Below, piece by piece: positions 18,760 to 27,518 of a DNA stretch of 64,000 nt. The notes below the pieces were generated by a model that saw only the letters and a list, made by a program, of their open reading frames with translations, was not told where the DNA came from and did no database searches. Location: NCBI GenBank assembly GCA_021568835.1, contig JAKGSH010000010.1, forward strand, positions 3,410,001 to 3,474,000, read 5' to 3'. This DNA comes from Streptomyces sp. Tue 6430. GTDB lineage: Bacteria > Actinomycetota > Actinomycetes > Streptomycetales > Streptomycetaceae. The position numbers and the translations under genes are program-made. Numbering within the stretch: the stretch's first letter is position 1; each line of letters starts with the position of its first letter.

Positions 18760-19661
18760 CGGTTCGCCGCCTCGACGGTGTCGGCCTGGTAGTGGCGCAG
18801 GAACAGTTCCTCCAGCGTCGGCGGCGTCGAGGTCAGCGACCGCACGCCCGTCGCGCTCAGCGACCGCAGTACGGCGTCCAGCCCGTCGGCGTCGACCTGG
18901 AGCCGCACCCGGCGGCCCTGTACGTCGAGGTCGTGGACGCCGGGCAGCCGTGCCAGCCCGTCGGGCTCGCCGGCGAGTTCGGCGGTGACGCTGGTGCGGG
19001 TGAGGTGGCGCAGGTCGGCCAGCGAGCCGGTCTCGACCGTGCGGCCCTGACGGATGATGCTGACCCGGTCGCAGAGTTCCTCGACCTCGCTGAGCAGGTG
19101 CGAGGACAGCAGGACCGTACGGCCCCGCTCGCGCTCCTCGGCCACGCACCGCTGGAAGACCTCCTCCATCAGCGGGTCGAGACCCGAGGTCGGCTCGTCC
19201 AGGACGATCAGGTCCACGTCCGAGGCGAACGCGGCCACCAGGGCGACCTTCTGACGGTTGCCCTTGGAGTAGGTGCGGCCCTTCTTGGTGGGGTCCAGCT
19301 CGAAGCGTTCGACCAGTTCCGCGCGGCGCCGTGCGTCCAGGCCACCGCGCAGCCGGCCGAGGAGGTCGATGACCTCGCCGCCGGACAGGTTCCGCCACAG
19401 GGTCACGTCGCCGGGGACGTACGCGATGCGGCGGTGCACCTCCACCGCGTCCCGCCAGGGGTCGCGGCCGAGAATCCGCGCGGTGCCGGAGTCGGCGCGC
19501 AGCAGGCCGAGCAGGACGCGGATGGTGGTGGACTTGCCGGAACCGTTGGGGCCGAGGAAGCCGTGCACCTCGCCCGTGTCGACCTCCAGGTCGAGACCGT
19601 CGAGCGCGTGGGTGCGGCCGAAGGACTTGTGCAGCCCGGACACCGTGATGGCCTTCGTCAT
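18756..19661 (-). CDS. ABC transporter ATP-binding protein
   Basis: A 301-residue ATPase: Walker A GPNGSGKST (37-45), a Q-loop-like stretch IAYVPGDVTLW, signature YSKGNRQKV and Walker B LIVLDEPTSG. The C-terminal ~80 residues (TAELAGEPDG to LEELFLRHY) match the accessory domain of drug or lipid exporter ATPases. It is the first gene of a two-gene operon with the permease. It is transcribed divergently from a MarR/GbsR gene whose likely operator is 20 bp upstream of this start, so it is probably repressed by that regulator. Confidence 0.93.
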   Translation of the reverse strand: MTKAITVSGLHKSFGRTHALDGLDLEVDTGEVHGFLGPNGSGKSTTIRVLLGLLRADSGTARILGRDPWRDAVEVHRRIAYVPGDVTLWRNLSGGEVIDLLGRLRGGLDARRRAELVERFELDPTKKGRTYSKGNRQKVALVAAFASDVDLIVLDEPTSGLDPLMEEVFQRCVAEERERGRTVLLSSHLLSEVEELCDRVSIIRQGRTVETGSLADLRHLTRTSVTAELAGEPDGLARLPGVHDLDVQGRRVRLQVDADGLDAVLRSLSATGVRSLTSTPPTLEELFLRHYQADTVEAANR

Positions 19662-19680
19662 GCGTCAGAACGTACGCTTG

Positions 19681-19698
19681 CTTCAGAAATTTGTGAAG
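19681..19698. promoter_or_regulatory. Putative operator in the ABC/MarR divergent promoter
   Basis: The AT-rich near-palindrome CTTCAGAAATTTGTGAAG sits between the divergent starts at 19661 and 19735. It stands out from the surrounding GC-rich DNA. A second partial half (TTAAGGAAG) follows. Confidence 0.55.
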
Positions 19699-19734
19699 TT
19701 AAGGAAGTGTGAAAACGGTCGTTAGGATGTGGCC

Positions 19735-20250
19735 ATGAGCGAAGCAGCGGGTGCGGGGGCCGGCGCCGAGGGCGGGCGGGACGCGGAGTCCGTGTCGAGG
19801 TTCGTCGAATCCTTCGCCGCGCAGCTCGTCGAGGCGGGCATGCAGCGCATGGCCGCACGGGTCTTCGCCGCCCTCCTGGCCTCCGACTCCGGGGCGCTCA
19901 CCTCGGCCGAACTGGGCGAACAGCTGCGGATCAGCCCCGCGGCGGTGTCCGGCGCCGTCCGCTACCTCGCGCAGCAGCACATGGTGGCGCGCGAGCGCGA
20001 GCCCGGTTCGCGCCGGGAGCGCTACCGGGTGCACAGCGACCAGTGGTACGAGGCCCTCACCAACCGCGAGACCGTCCTCAAGCGCTGGGAGGCCGCCCTG
20101 CGCGACGGCGTCGCCGGCCTCGGCGCCGACACTCCCGCGGGCCGCCGGATGGCCGAGACGCTCGCCTTCTTCGAGTTCGTCGAGGGCGAGATCGCGGCCA
20201 TGATGGAGCGCTGGCGCACCCACCGCGAACAGCTCTTCGGCAAGCGCTAG
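19735..20250 (+). CDS. MarR/GbsR family transcriptional regulator
   Basis: A 171-residue winged-helix protein. ARVFAALLASDSGALTSAELGEQLRISPAAVSGAVRYL is the helix-turn-helix, and the wing is VAREREPGSRRERY. GbsR-type members control exporters and osmoprotectant uptake; here the divergent ABC exporter is the obvious target. ATG 19735 is preceded by AGGA at 7 bp; GTG 19729 is a weaker alternative. Confidence 0.85.
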   Translation: MSEAAGAGAGAEGGRDAESVSRFVESFAAQLVEAGMQRMAARVFAALLASDSGALTSAELGEQLRISPAAVSGAVRYLAQQHMVAREREPGSRRERYRVHSDQWYEALTNRETVLKRWEAALRDGVAGLGADTPAGRRMAETLAFFEFVEGEIAAMMERWRTHREQLFGKR

Positions 20251-20401
20251 ACGCCCACCCACCGCCCGGCCGGGCCGCACGCCGTCCGTGTCGTCCGGCC
20301 TCACGCGACCCGCTCTCACGAGGCCCGGCCCGGCCCGGCTTCGCCCGGCCACCCACCGTCCGGCCCGGCCGTACGCCGCCCGCGCCCGGCCCCTCGGCTC
20401 C

Positions 20402-21238
20402 TCACCGCCCCGGCAGCACCAGCCCCAGCGCGCCCTCGCGGACCACCCACGTCCGCCGCCGTACGGGCCCCGCCACCGTCGCGTCGGCCCGGTAGCGGAA
20501 GTCGGCACCGGACACCGTGACGATGCGGCCGCGGGCCTGCAGCGGGGACGCCTCCGCGCCCACCGACACCGGCCGGACCTCCACCGCCGCCGTGCCGGAG
20601 GCGTCCGGGGTCACCGACACCGCCTCGACCGGCTGGTCCAGGTCGACCAGCGTCACCCCGTCGACCTCGACCCGCAGCCGGGCGGGGCCGGGCGCCGGCG
20701 GGGCCGGGGCCGGCCGGGACGGCACCAGCGTGCGCACCAGGGACCGGCAGGTCCGCAGCCACGGCCGTACGCCGTCCGCGTCCGGCCGCGCGTCCGGGCC
20801 GGACAGCGGCGGGATCCGCAGCGCGCCCAGGACGACCCCGTCGCTGTCGTCGACGAGCAGGTCCAGACGCCGCTCGGCGCCGTCCAGGACGGCCCGCGCC
20901 GCCGCGACCGTGCCCGCGGGCACCCCCAGGGAGTGCGCGACGCTCAGGGAGCCGCCCACGGGCACCATCGACAGCACGCACCCGGCCAGCTCCCGCCGCC
21001 GGTGCAGCAGGGTCACCGCCCGCAGCAGCGCGCGGTCGTCGCCGATCACCACCGGCCGCCGCGAGCCGCGGCGCGCGAGGACCCGGGCGAATTCCTCCGC
21101 GTCCTCCGGGAGGCACACTTTCGTCGCCGCACCCGCGCTGAGCACGTCTTTCGCGATCCGTACGGACTCCCCGTCCGTCCTCCGGGCGACCGGATCGATG
21201 ATCACCAGCAGCTGCTCCGGCGTCGCGAAAGTCGCCAC
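20402..21238 (-). CDS. Diacylglycerol/lipid kinase-like protein with altered nucleotide loop
   Basis: A 278-residue protein resembling the DagK/YegS catalytic fold: QLLVIIDPVARR at the N-terminus, VLSMVPVGGSLSVAHSLGVP as the substrate-loop equivalent, and a C-terminal beta-rich half. The normally invariant GGDGT nucleotide loop reads IGDDRALL, so kinase activity is doubtful. GTG 21238 (VATFATPEQ) has AGGACCGAG upstream. It is divergent from purA; the same position next to purA is conserved in streptomycetes. Confidence 0.7.
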   Translation of the reverse strand: MATFATPEQLLVIIDPVARRTDGESVRIAKDVLSAGAATKVCLPEDAEEFARVLARRGSRRPVVIGDDRALLRAVTLLHRRRELAGCVLSMVPVGGSLSVAHSLGVPAGTVAAARAVLDGAERRLDLLVDDSDGVVLGALRIPPLSGPDARPDADGVRPWLRTCRSLVRTLVPSRPAPAPPAPGPARLRVEVDGVTLVDLDQPVEAVSVTPDASGTAAVEVRPVSVGAEASPLQARGRIVTVSGADFRYRADATVAGPVRRRTWVVREGALGLVLPGR

Positions 21239-21280
21239 CTCGGTCCTGCCTCGCTTCCTCGGGTAGCATCTTTGTGCAAG

Positions 21281-21394
21281 AGCCCCTTGCGCTATTGCGC
21301 CAGGGGCTTCGTCTATTCCGGGGCATCCGGGTCCGACGGTGTGCGACCGAAGGCGGTCGCGTGGCGGCCGATGACGGTCGCGGTGCCGCGACCG
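21281..21394. promoter_or_regulatory. purA leader: hairpin and two GCGACCG inverted repeats
   Basis: Three structured elements fill the 242-bp divergent region. The first is AGCCCCT-T-GCGC / GCGC-C-AGGGGCT (21281-21308), a long hairpin followed by TTCGTCTATT. Second is GCGACCG-AAGG-CGGTCGC (21343-21360). Third is CGGTCGCGG-TG-CCGCGACCG (21375-21394). A TAGCAT hexamer just before the first hairpin could be a -10. The arrangement suggests an early-terminated or regulated leader for purA; the mechanism is inferred. Confidence 0.55.
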
Positions 21395-21480
21395 ACGACG
21401 GTCGTGGTGCACGTGGTGGTGAGAGTCGCCGCGTACGCCCCTGACCCTGGACATGCCCCACCCGGAAGGGGTGTACGCGC

Positions 21481-22764
21481 GTGCCCGCACTTGTGCTGCT
21501 CGGTGCTCAGTGGGGTGACGAGGGCAAGGGAAAGGCCACCGACCTGCTCGGCGGCTCGGTGGACTATGTAGTGCGCTACCAGGGCGGCAACAACGCCGGC
21601 CACACGGTCGTCGTGGGCGACCAGAAGTACGCATTGCACCTCCTCCCTTCCGGAATCCTGTCGCCCGGATGTACGCCCGTCATCGGAAACGGAGTCGTCG
21701 TCGATCCGTCGGTCCTGCTCTCCGAGCTGAGCGGTCTGAACGAGCGAGGCGTCGACACGTCGAAGCTGCTCATCAGCGGCAACGCGCACATCATCACGCC
21801 CTACAACGTGACTGTCGACAAGGTGACGGAACGCTTCCTCGGAAAGCGGAAGATCGGCACCACGGGACGGGGCATCGGCCCGACCTACGCCGACAAGATC
21901 AACCGGGTCGGCATCCGCGTACAGGACCTGTACGACGAGTCGATCCTGGAGCAGAAGGTCGAGGCGGCGCTCGACGTCAAGAACCAGCTGCTGACCAAGC
22001 TGTACAACCGCCGCGCCATCGCGGTCGAGCAGGTCGTCGAGGAGCTGCTGGGCTACGCGGAGAAGCTGCGCCCGTACGTCGCCGACACGGTCCTGGTGCT
22101 CAACCAGGCCCTGGAGGACGACAAGGTGGTCCTCTTCGAGGGCGGCCAGGGCACGCTCCTGGACATCGACCACGGCACGTACCCCTTCGTCACCTCGTCG
22201 AACCCGACCGCGGGCGGCGCCTGCACCGGCGCCGGCGTGGGCCCGACGAAGATCAGCCGGGTCATCGGCATCCTCAAGGCGTACACGACCCGCGTCGGCG
22301 CCGGCCCGTTCCCGACGGAGCTGTTCGACGAGGACGGCGCGGCGCTGCGCCGCATCGGCGGCGAGCGGGGCGTCACCACCGGCCGTGACCGCCGCTGCGG
22401 CTGGTTCGACGCGGTCATCGCCCGCTACGCGACCCGCGTGAACGGCCTGACCGACTTCTTCCTCACCAAGCTCGACGTCCTGACCGGCTGGGAGCAGATC
22501 CCGGTCTGCGTGGCGTACGAGATCGACGGCAAGCGCGTCGAGGAACTCCCGTACTCGCAGAGCGACTTCCACCACGCGAAGCCGATCTACGAGACCCTCC
22601 CGGGCTGGTCCGAGGACATCTCGAAGGCCAAGACCTTCGAGGACCTGCCGAAGAACGCCCAGGACTACGTCAAGGCGCTGGAGGAGATGTCCGGCGCCCC
22701 GATCTCCGCGATCGGCGTGGGTCCGGGCCGGAACGAGACGATCGAGATCAACTCGTTCATCTGA
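21481..22764 (+). CDS. purA: Adenylosuccinate synthetase
   Basis: GTP-dependent ligase joining IMP and aspartate, first step from IMP to AMP. The 427-residue protein has GDEGKGK (12-18), catalytic Asp13 and His41 in NNAGHTV, TTGRGIGPTY for IMP binding and the C-terminal guanine site KLDVLTG. GTG start with GGAAGGGG upstream. It is a monocistron between a structured leader and a 12-bp-stem terminator. Confidence 0.97.
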   Translation: MPALVLLGAQWGDEGKGKATDLLGGSVDYVVRYQGGNNAGHTVVVGDQKYALHLLPSGILSPGCTPVIGNGVVVDPSVLLSELSGLNERGVDTSKLLISGNAHIITPYNVTVDKVTERFLGKRKIGTTGRGIGPTYADKINRVGIRVQDLYDESILEQKVEAALDVKNQLLTKLYNRRAIAVEQVVEELLGYAEKLRPYVADTVLVLNQALEDDKVVLFEGGQGTLLDIDHGTYPFVTSSNPTAGGACTGAGVGPTKISRVIGILKAYTTRVGAGPFPTELFDEDGAALRRIGGERGVTTGRDRRCGWFDAVIARYATRVNGLTDFFLTKLDVLTGWEQIPVCVAYEIDGKRVEELPYSQSDFHHAKPIYETLPGWSEDISKAKTFEDLPKNAQDYVKALEEMSGAPISAIGVGPGRNETIEINSFI

Positions 22765-22796
22765 GGCACCACCCGGGACACCGCCGGGGACCCCGG

Positions 22797-22836
22797 CCGA
22801 CGGCCGCCTTCCGCTCGCGCGGGGGGCGGCCGTCGG
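22797..22836 (+). terminator. Hairpin terminator after purA
   Basis: CCGACGGCCGCC (22797-22808) pairs perfectly with 22825-22836 around a 16-nt loop, 33 bp after the purA stop. Confidence 0.75.
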
Positions 22837-22942
22837 CGCGTCCGGCGGCGGCCCCGTCCGCCGGGAGGAACGGGGCGAACAGGGCGAACGGGCATACGCT
22901 GGAAGGAATCCCTCGCGCGTCGACCAGGAGAAGGTGAGCGCG

Positions 22943-23236
22943 ATGCGCGTACTGCTCAAGGCATGCATGGACACGGACAAGGCCAACGAGGCCATCCACA
23001 ACGGCACCCTGGGGAAGCTGATCCAGGAGACCGCGGAGCAGATCCACCCCGAGGCGGCCTACTTCGCGACCGACCACGGCAAGCGCACCGCCTACATGGT
23101 CTTCGACCTGCAGGACAGCTCCCAACTGCCGATGATCAGCGAGCCGTTGTTCCACCACCTCGGGGCGGAGATCACCTACACGCCGGTGATGGACATGGAC
23201 GACGTGCAGAAGGGCCTCGCCCGGCTGGGCCGCTGA
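22943..23236 (+). CDS. Small conserved protein, ferredoxin-like fold suspected
   Basis: A 97-residue soluble protein (MRVLLKACMDTDKANEAI to KGLARLGR). The alternation of strands and helices (MRVLLKA, NEAIHNGTLGKLIQETAEQI, AAYFATDHGKRTAYMVFDL, LFHHLGAEITYTPVMDM) suggests a dimeric alpha+beta barrel, as in DUF3303-like or EthD/ABM-like proteins. No catalytic residue is recognised. ATG 22943 has AGGAGAAGG upstream; the GTG at 22934 overlaps that site and is rejected. A conserved neighbour of purA in streptomycetes. Confidence 0.75.
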   Translation: MRVLLKACMDTDKANEAIHNGTLGKLIQETAEQIHPEAAYFATDHGKRTAYMVFDLQDSSQLPMISEPLFHHLGAEITYTPVMDMDDVQKGLARLGR

Positions 23237-23276
23237 ACCCCGGGGCCGGGGCCCGCCGGCCCAGCCGGGCACGGGC

Positions 23277-23927
23277 TCAGCTGAACACGATCATCGACCC
23301 CTGCGCCAGGCTCCTGGTGGCCGCCGCGTGCAGCCCGAGCCACACGTGCCGTTCGCGGGCGAACGGGCTCGGGTCGTACGGCGGCGCGACGGCCGGTTCC
23401 TCCAGCTCCGTCGGGGCGGCCGGGGGCTGCGGCGCGGCCGGCGGGTTGGCGGGATCGATGCCGATCGCGGGGGCGACGTACTCCAGCTCCCGCAGCAGGG
23501 CCTGGGCGGAACCGAGCGGGCCGCCGCCGGCGAGCAGCTCGTCGTTGGCCAGGGGCCGCGGGAAGTCCACCGGGACGTAGGCCCCGGCGTGGTCGTAGTG
23601 CCACACCAGGTGGGACTGCTGGGCCGTCGACTCGAACATCTCCAGGAGCTGCTCGTAGTCGCCGCCCAGGGCGTCCACCGGCGTCACCGGCAGTCCGCAC
23701 ACCTGGAGCAGGTAGGCGCGCCGCAGGAAGTGCAGGGCGTCGTAGTCGAAGCCGGCCACGGGGCCGACGTCCCCGGACAGGCCCGGCATGTACTGGTACA
23801 CCGGCACGGGAGGGAGTCCCGACTCGGCGAGCGCCTTGTTGTACTGCGCGAGTTCCTCGGCGAAGGGGTTGTCGGGGGTGTGGCACAACACGTCGACGAG
23901 CGGCACCAGCCACAGGTCACAGGCCAA
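23277..23927 (-). CDS. Hypothetical protein, 216 aa
   Basis: Not recognised. The start is TTG 23927 with GAGGAG 6 bp upstream. The protein opens with ACDLWLVPLVDVLCHTPDNPF, has aromatic segments (YQYMPGLSGDVGPVAGFDYDALHFLRRAYLLQVCGLP, LVWHYDHAGAYVPVDFPRPL), then a Pro/Ala linker (AAPQPPAAPTELEEPAVAPP) and a helical C-terminus. No signal peptide or membrane segment. Coding is supported by the start site and codon-position GC. Its convergent end is 40 bp from the previous gene. Confidence 0.75.
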   Translation of the reverse strand: MACDLWLVPLVDVLCHTPDNPFAEELAQYNKALAESGLPPVPVYQYMPGLSGDVGPVAGFDYDALHFLRRAYLLQVCGLPVTPVDALGGDYEQLLEMFESTAQQSHLVWHYDHAGAYVPVDFPRPLANDELLAGGGPLGSAQALLRELEYVAPAIGIDPANPPAAPQPPAAPTELEEPAVAPPYDPSPFARERHVWLGLHAAATRSLAQGSMIVFS

Positions 23928-24000
23928 AGAGAGCTCCTCACTCAGGGTGTCGCGCGGTCATTGCTGCCCGGACTGGGAAGGGTAGTCGGTGCGTTCCGCG

Positions 24001-26724
24001 TCAGCCCCCTCCGTGCAGGTCCCATACCCACACTCCGGCCACCCACCTACCGGGCCGGCCCACGAGCTCGTCCACGGTGGCCCGCAGCGGCCCGTCGTGC
24101 GGCTGCGGCACGAGCACCAGCGCACCCGCCCTCCAGTACGCGAGGTCCCGCCGGGCCTGCTCCCGCGCCCGGTCGTCGATCACCTGGACGACGCCCGTCT
24201 CCCGCACGTCCATGAGCAGACCCGCCGTCCAGTTCAGCGGCACGCCGTAGACGCCGCTGCGGTCGCCGTCGCCGTAGGGCCGGTTGAAGTAGCCGCCCGG
24301 CATCCGGAAGCCGAGGCCGGCGGCGGTCTGCCAGCGCAGTGCCTCGGCGGCGGTGGGATCGGGCAACGGCACCGGCACGAGGGACTCGCCGGGGCGCACG
24401 TACCCCTGCCAGGCGCCGCCGGTGAAGAAGGCGGGCACCGCGGCGCGCGGCTCGGACCGCAGCGGGGCCGGGACCAGGGGGAGCAGGGCCAGGCAGACGG
24501 CCAGCGGGACGGCGTACCGCGGGGCGCGGGAGCGGGCGTTCGCCGACCGGTCGAGGGCGAGGGCGAGCAGCATGCCGAGGGCGGGCGCGCAGATCAGCGC
24601 GACGCGGCCGGCGATGACCGACTCCAGCAGCGGCAGGTGCGCCAGCGGCGCCCAGGGGCCGGGGATCCCGGCGTCGGCCGGGGTGACGCGCAGGCGCGGG
24701 CCCAGGGAGAGGAGGGCCGCGGCGGCCGCGGTGAACGCCAGCGCCCTGACGACGGGCCGGCGCCACAGGCCGGCGGTGACCGCGAGGGCGAGGAGGAGCA
24801 GGGGCCAGCCGTAGAAGGCGTTCTGTTCGGTCCTGTTGAGGGAGAGGGCGTCCGCCCGGTCGGCGTCGCCGGCGAGGAGGGACCGCTCGGCGAAGGTGAA
24901 CAGGGCGCGCGCGGTGTTGGCGGCGCCGGGCCCGTGGTCGAGGTGGGTGTAGCTCTGCGGGCCGGAGAACTGCCAGGCCAGCGGGTAGACGACCAGGGTC
25001 AGGCAGACGGCCGCGGCGATCGCCAGGCCGCGCAGCAGGGGACGTACGGCGGCGCGGGCCGCGCGGGGGCGTGCGGCCGCGTGGGCGGCGGCGAACAGGA
25101 GCATGCCCAGCGCGGCCAGCAGCAGGGCCTCCTCGCCGAGGAACACCTGGTAGGCCGTCATCAGGCCGAGGACCACCGCGTCGCGGGTGACCCGGGTGCC
25201 CGCGCACAGCCGCAGGGCCCGCTCGGCGATCAGCGGGATCATGAACAGGACGACGAAGTTGGGGTGGGCGTTGGCGTGGCTGACCATCGGCGGCGCGAAG
25301 GCGGCCAGCGCGGCCCCGGTGAAGGCCGCCCCGCGCCGCCGCACGAGCCGGCGCAGGACGAACCGGTACCAGGCCGTGGCGGTGGCCGCGAGACCCAGCG
25401 TCGCCGCCAGGCTGAGGGCGACGGCCGGACCCCACAGGAGCGTGACCGGGGTGAGCGGGACCGACAGGCCGAACATGGCGGTGTTCGCCATCAGGTTCAC
25501 GCCGTCGGGGACGCCCTGGAGGTCGCTGAACAGCGGGTTCCGCAGGTGCGCGACGTTGTCGGCGGTCACCGCGAAGAACCACTCCCACTGGGTCTGGTCC
25601 TGGAGGGAGTCGGTGAGGTAGCGGTGGGCCGGGTCGAAGAAGCGGCCGGAGTGGAGCGCGACGGCCAGGGCGAGGAACACGGCGCAGGCGAGGACGTCGG
25701 CGGCCCGGGGGACCGGGAGACGGCCCGGGAGGAAGCCTGGAAGGCGGCCCGGAGGGCGGCCCGGGAGACGGCCCCGAAGCCACAGGCGGAGCAGGTCGCG
25801 CAGGAAGCGCGGGTAGTCCAGCGGGCGGACCTTGGAGCCGGGCCGGGGCGACCAGTGCACGGGGACCTCGGCGACCGGCCAGCCCGCCCGCTGGAAGTGG
25901 CGCAGCACCTCCACGTCGATGGCCCAGCCGTCCAGCCGGGACGCGGCGAACGCGGCACGGGCCTTCTCGCCGTCGAACAGCTTGAACCCGCACTGGGTGT
26001 CGCGTATCCCGCGCACGGCCGTCCCGCGGACGATCAGGTTGCCCGCGCCGCCGAGCAGTTCGCGCACCGGGTGCCGGGGCTCGCCGAACGTCGCCCCGGG
26101 CACGGCACGGGAGCCGACCGCCGCCGCGCCGCCCTCGGCGAGCGCCTCGTCGAGTCGCTCCCACTCGCCCGCGGGCACGGCGAGATCGGCGTCGGTGATC
26201 AGTACCCGGCGCCCCCGGCTGGCGGCCACGCCGAGCCGCAGGGCGTGGCCCTTGCCGCGGTTGCGCGGGCTGGTGACCAGCCGCAGCCGGGGGTCGCGGC
26301 GCCGGGTGACGATCTCGCGGGTGGCGTCGGTGGAGCCGTCGTCGGCGACCACGATCTCCCAGCCGTCCCACCGGTTTCCGGCGGCGGCGAGCTGCCGGGT
26401 GAGCGCGTCGAGGGTGGGGCCGAGCCGGTCCTCCTCGTTGTAGGCGGGGATCACGACGGAGAGGGCGGGCGGCCGGCGGGACGCGGCGGTCCCGGGGCGC
26501 TCGGGGAGCGTGTGGGTCTCGGAGGGCTCGTGGGTCTCGGAGGGCTCGTGGGGCTCGGGGAGCGTGTGGGTCTCGGTGAGCTCGGTGAGCTCGGTGAGCT
26601 CGGAGGGCCTGTGGGGCTTCCGGGGCTCGGGGGTGCCGCCGGGCTCGGGGACGCCCCGGGAGCCGGGGACTTCCCGGACCCCGGGGGCGCCGGGGGACTC
26701 CTCGGCGGTGTCCGCCCCGCTCAC
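24001..26724 (-). CDS. GT2 polyprenyl-phosphate glycosyltransferase fused to a GT-C-like membrane domain
   Basis: A 907-residue fusion. Residues about 1-85 are a low-complexity tail (TELTELTE, EPHEPSET repeats). Residues ~90-330 form a family 2 glycosyltransferase of the dolichol-phosphate-mannose type: VVIPAYNEEDR, VVADDGSTDAT, the metal motif ITDADLAV, and RDTQCGFKLF. The remaining ~570 residues hold about ten hydrophobic helices and a periplasmic-like C-terminal domain, as in GT-C transferases. One polypeptide may both charge a lipid carrier with sugar and transfer it outside. GTG 26724 overlaps the GntR stop by 4 nt, so the regulator gene leads this operon. Confidence 0.8.
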   Translation of the reverse strand: MSGADTAEESPGAPGVREVPGSRGVPEPGGTPEPRKPHRPSELTELTELTETHTLPEPHEPSETHEPSETHTLPERPGTAASRRPPALSVVIPAYNEEDRLGPTLDALTRQLAAAGNRWDGWEIVVADDGSTDATREIVTRRRDPRLRLVTSPRNRGKGHALRLGVAASRGRRVLITDADLAVPAGEWERLDEALAEGGAAAVGSRAVPGATFGEPRHPVRELLGGAGNLIVRGTAVRGIRDTQCGFKLFDGEKARAAFAASRLDGWAIDVEVLRHFQRAGWPVAEVPVHWSPRPGSKVRPLDYPRFLRDLLRLWLRGRLPGRPPGRLPGFLPGRLPVPRAADVLACAVFLALAVALHSGRFFDPAHRYLTDSLQDQTQWEWFFAVTADNVAHLRNPLFSDLQGVPDGVNLMANTAMFGLSVPLTPVTLLWGPAVALSLAATLGLAATATAWYRFVLRRLVRRRGAAFTGAALAAFAPPMVSHANAHPNFVVLFMIPLIAERALRLCAGTRVTRDAVVLGLMTAYQVFLGEEALLLAALGMLLFAAAHAAARPRAARAAVRPLLRGLAIAAAVCLTLVVYPLAWQFSGPQSYTHLDHGPGAANTARALFTFAERSLLAGDADRADALSLNRTEQNAFYGWPLLLLALAVTAGLWRRPVVRALAFTAAAAALLSLGPRLRVTPADAGIPGPWAPLAHLPLLESVIAGRVALICAPALGMLLALALDRSANARSRAPRYAVPLAVCLALLPLVPAPLRSEPRAAVPAFFTGGAWQGYVRPGESLVPVPLPDPTAAEALRWQTAAGLGFRMPGGYFNRPYGDGDRSGVYGVPLNWTAGLLMDVRETGVVQVIDDRAREQARRDLAYWRAGALVLVPQPHDGPLRATVDELVGRPGRWVAGVWVWDLHGGG
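26500..26620 (-). repeat. Tandem repeats encoding the N-terminal TELTE/EPSET tail
   Basis: The top strand shows repeated GTGGGTCTCGGAGGGCTC and GGTGAGCTC units inside the glycosyltransferase gene. Units are multiples of three and keep the frame. Confidence 0.7.
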
Positions 26725-27422
26725 CCGGCCGCCAGCCGCTCGATCAGCGAGAGGGAGTGCGTGTGGTACGCGTCGAGGATCGTGCGGGCCGTGGCGGTGT
26801 CGCGGTGGTGAAGGGCGTCGACCAGTTCGGTGTGGCCGGACCACAGGTGGCCGCGCAGGTCGGTCAGCCGGCGCAGGTGCTGCACCAGGCACACCCAGGT
26901 CTGCAGGCGCAGCCGGTTCAGGAAGTCGGCGAGGTAGGGGTTGCCGAACAGGGCGCTCAGCTCGCGCCAGAACCGCAGGTCGTAGCCGATGAGCACGGTG
27001 AGGTCGCCGGCCGCCGCGGCCCGCTGCGCCTCCTCGCCGCGCCGGCGCACCCCCGCGACGGCCGCCGCGATCCGCGGGTCGTCCAGGCCCCGGAAGGGCT
27101 GCCTGCCCTCGTCCAGGGCCTGGAACATGCCCTCGATGACCAGGCTGCGCGCCTCGACCATGCCCCGGAAGTCGGCCACGCTGTACTCGTGCACCCGGAA
27201 GCCCCGGTGGTGGTCGGCGTCCAGCAGCCCCTGCGCCGACAGGTCGACCAGCGCCTCGCGGACGGGCGTCGCGGAGACGCCGTACTGGTCGGCGATCTCC
27301 TTCACCGTGAACTCCTGGCCCGGCTGGAGCCGTCCCGCCAGCACCTCGTCGCGGAGGGCGTCGGCGATCTGCTGCCGCAGGGTGCTGCGGGTCACGGCGC
27401 CCTTGCCGCTGCTGCCGGGCAT
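26721..27422 (-). CDS. GntR family regulator, FCD type
   Basis: A 233-residue regulator. The N-terminal winged helix is LRQQIADALRDEVLAGRLQPGQEFTVKEIADQYGVSATPVREAL; the C-terminal all-helical FCD ligand domain has acid/His positions in VIEGMFQAL, DLRFWRELSALFGNPYL and SGHTELVDALHHRD. ATG 27422 was chosen because GAGGGAG precedes it; ATG 27479 would add 19 residues. A large palindrome lies just upstream. It likely regulates itself and the glycosyltransferase gene, with which it overlaps. Confidence 0.85.
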   Translation of the reverse strand: MPGSSGKGAVTRSTLRQQIADALRDEVLAGRLQPGQEFTVKEIADQYGVSATPVREALVDLSAQGLLDADHHRGFRVHEYSVADFRGMVEARSLVIEGMFQALDEGRQPFRGLDDPRIAAAVAGVRRRGEEAQRAAAAGDLTVLIGYDLRFWRELSALFGNPYLADFLNRLRLQTWVCLVQHLRRLTDLRGHLWSGHTELVDALHHRDTATARTILDAYHTHSLSLIERLAAG

Positions 27423-27486
27423 GGTCGGGGCGTCTCCCTCGTCCTCGTCGCGTACGCCGGTCGACGGCGTGGGCGCCATCGGCCGA

Positions 27487-27518
27487 TGGCGTGCTCGCCG
27501 ATATGTACGAGCACGCCA
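27487..27518. promoter_or_regulatory. Perfect 11-bp inverted repeat upstream of gntR
   Basis: TGGCGTGCTCG (27487-27497) and its exact complement (27508-27518) flank CCGATATGTA. The AT-containing centre and the place directly before the regulator gene suggest an autoregulatory operator. A transcript hairpin is the alternative. Confidence 0.6.
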
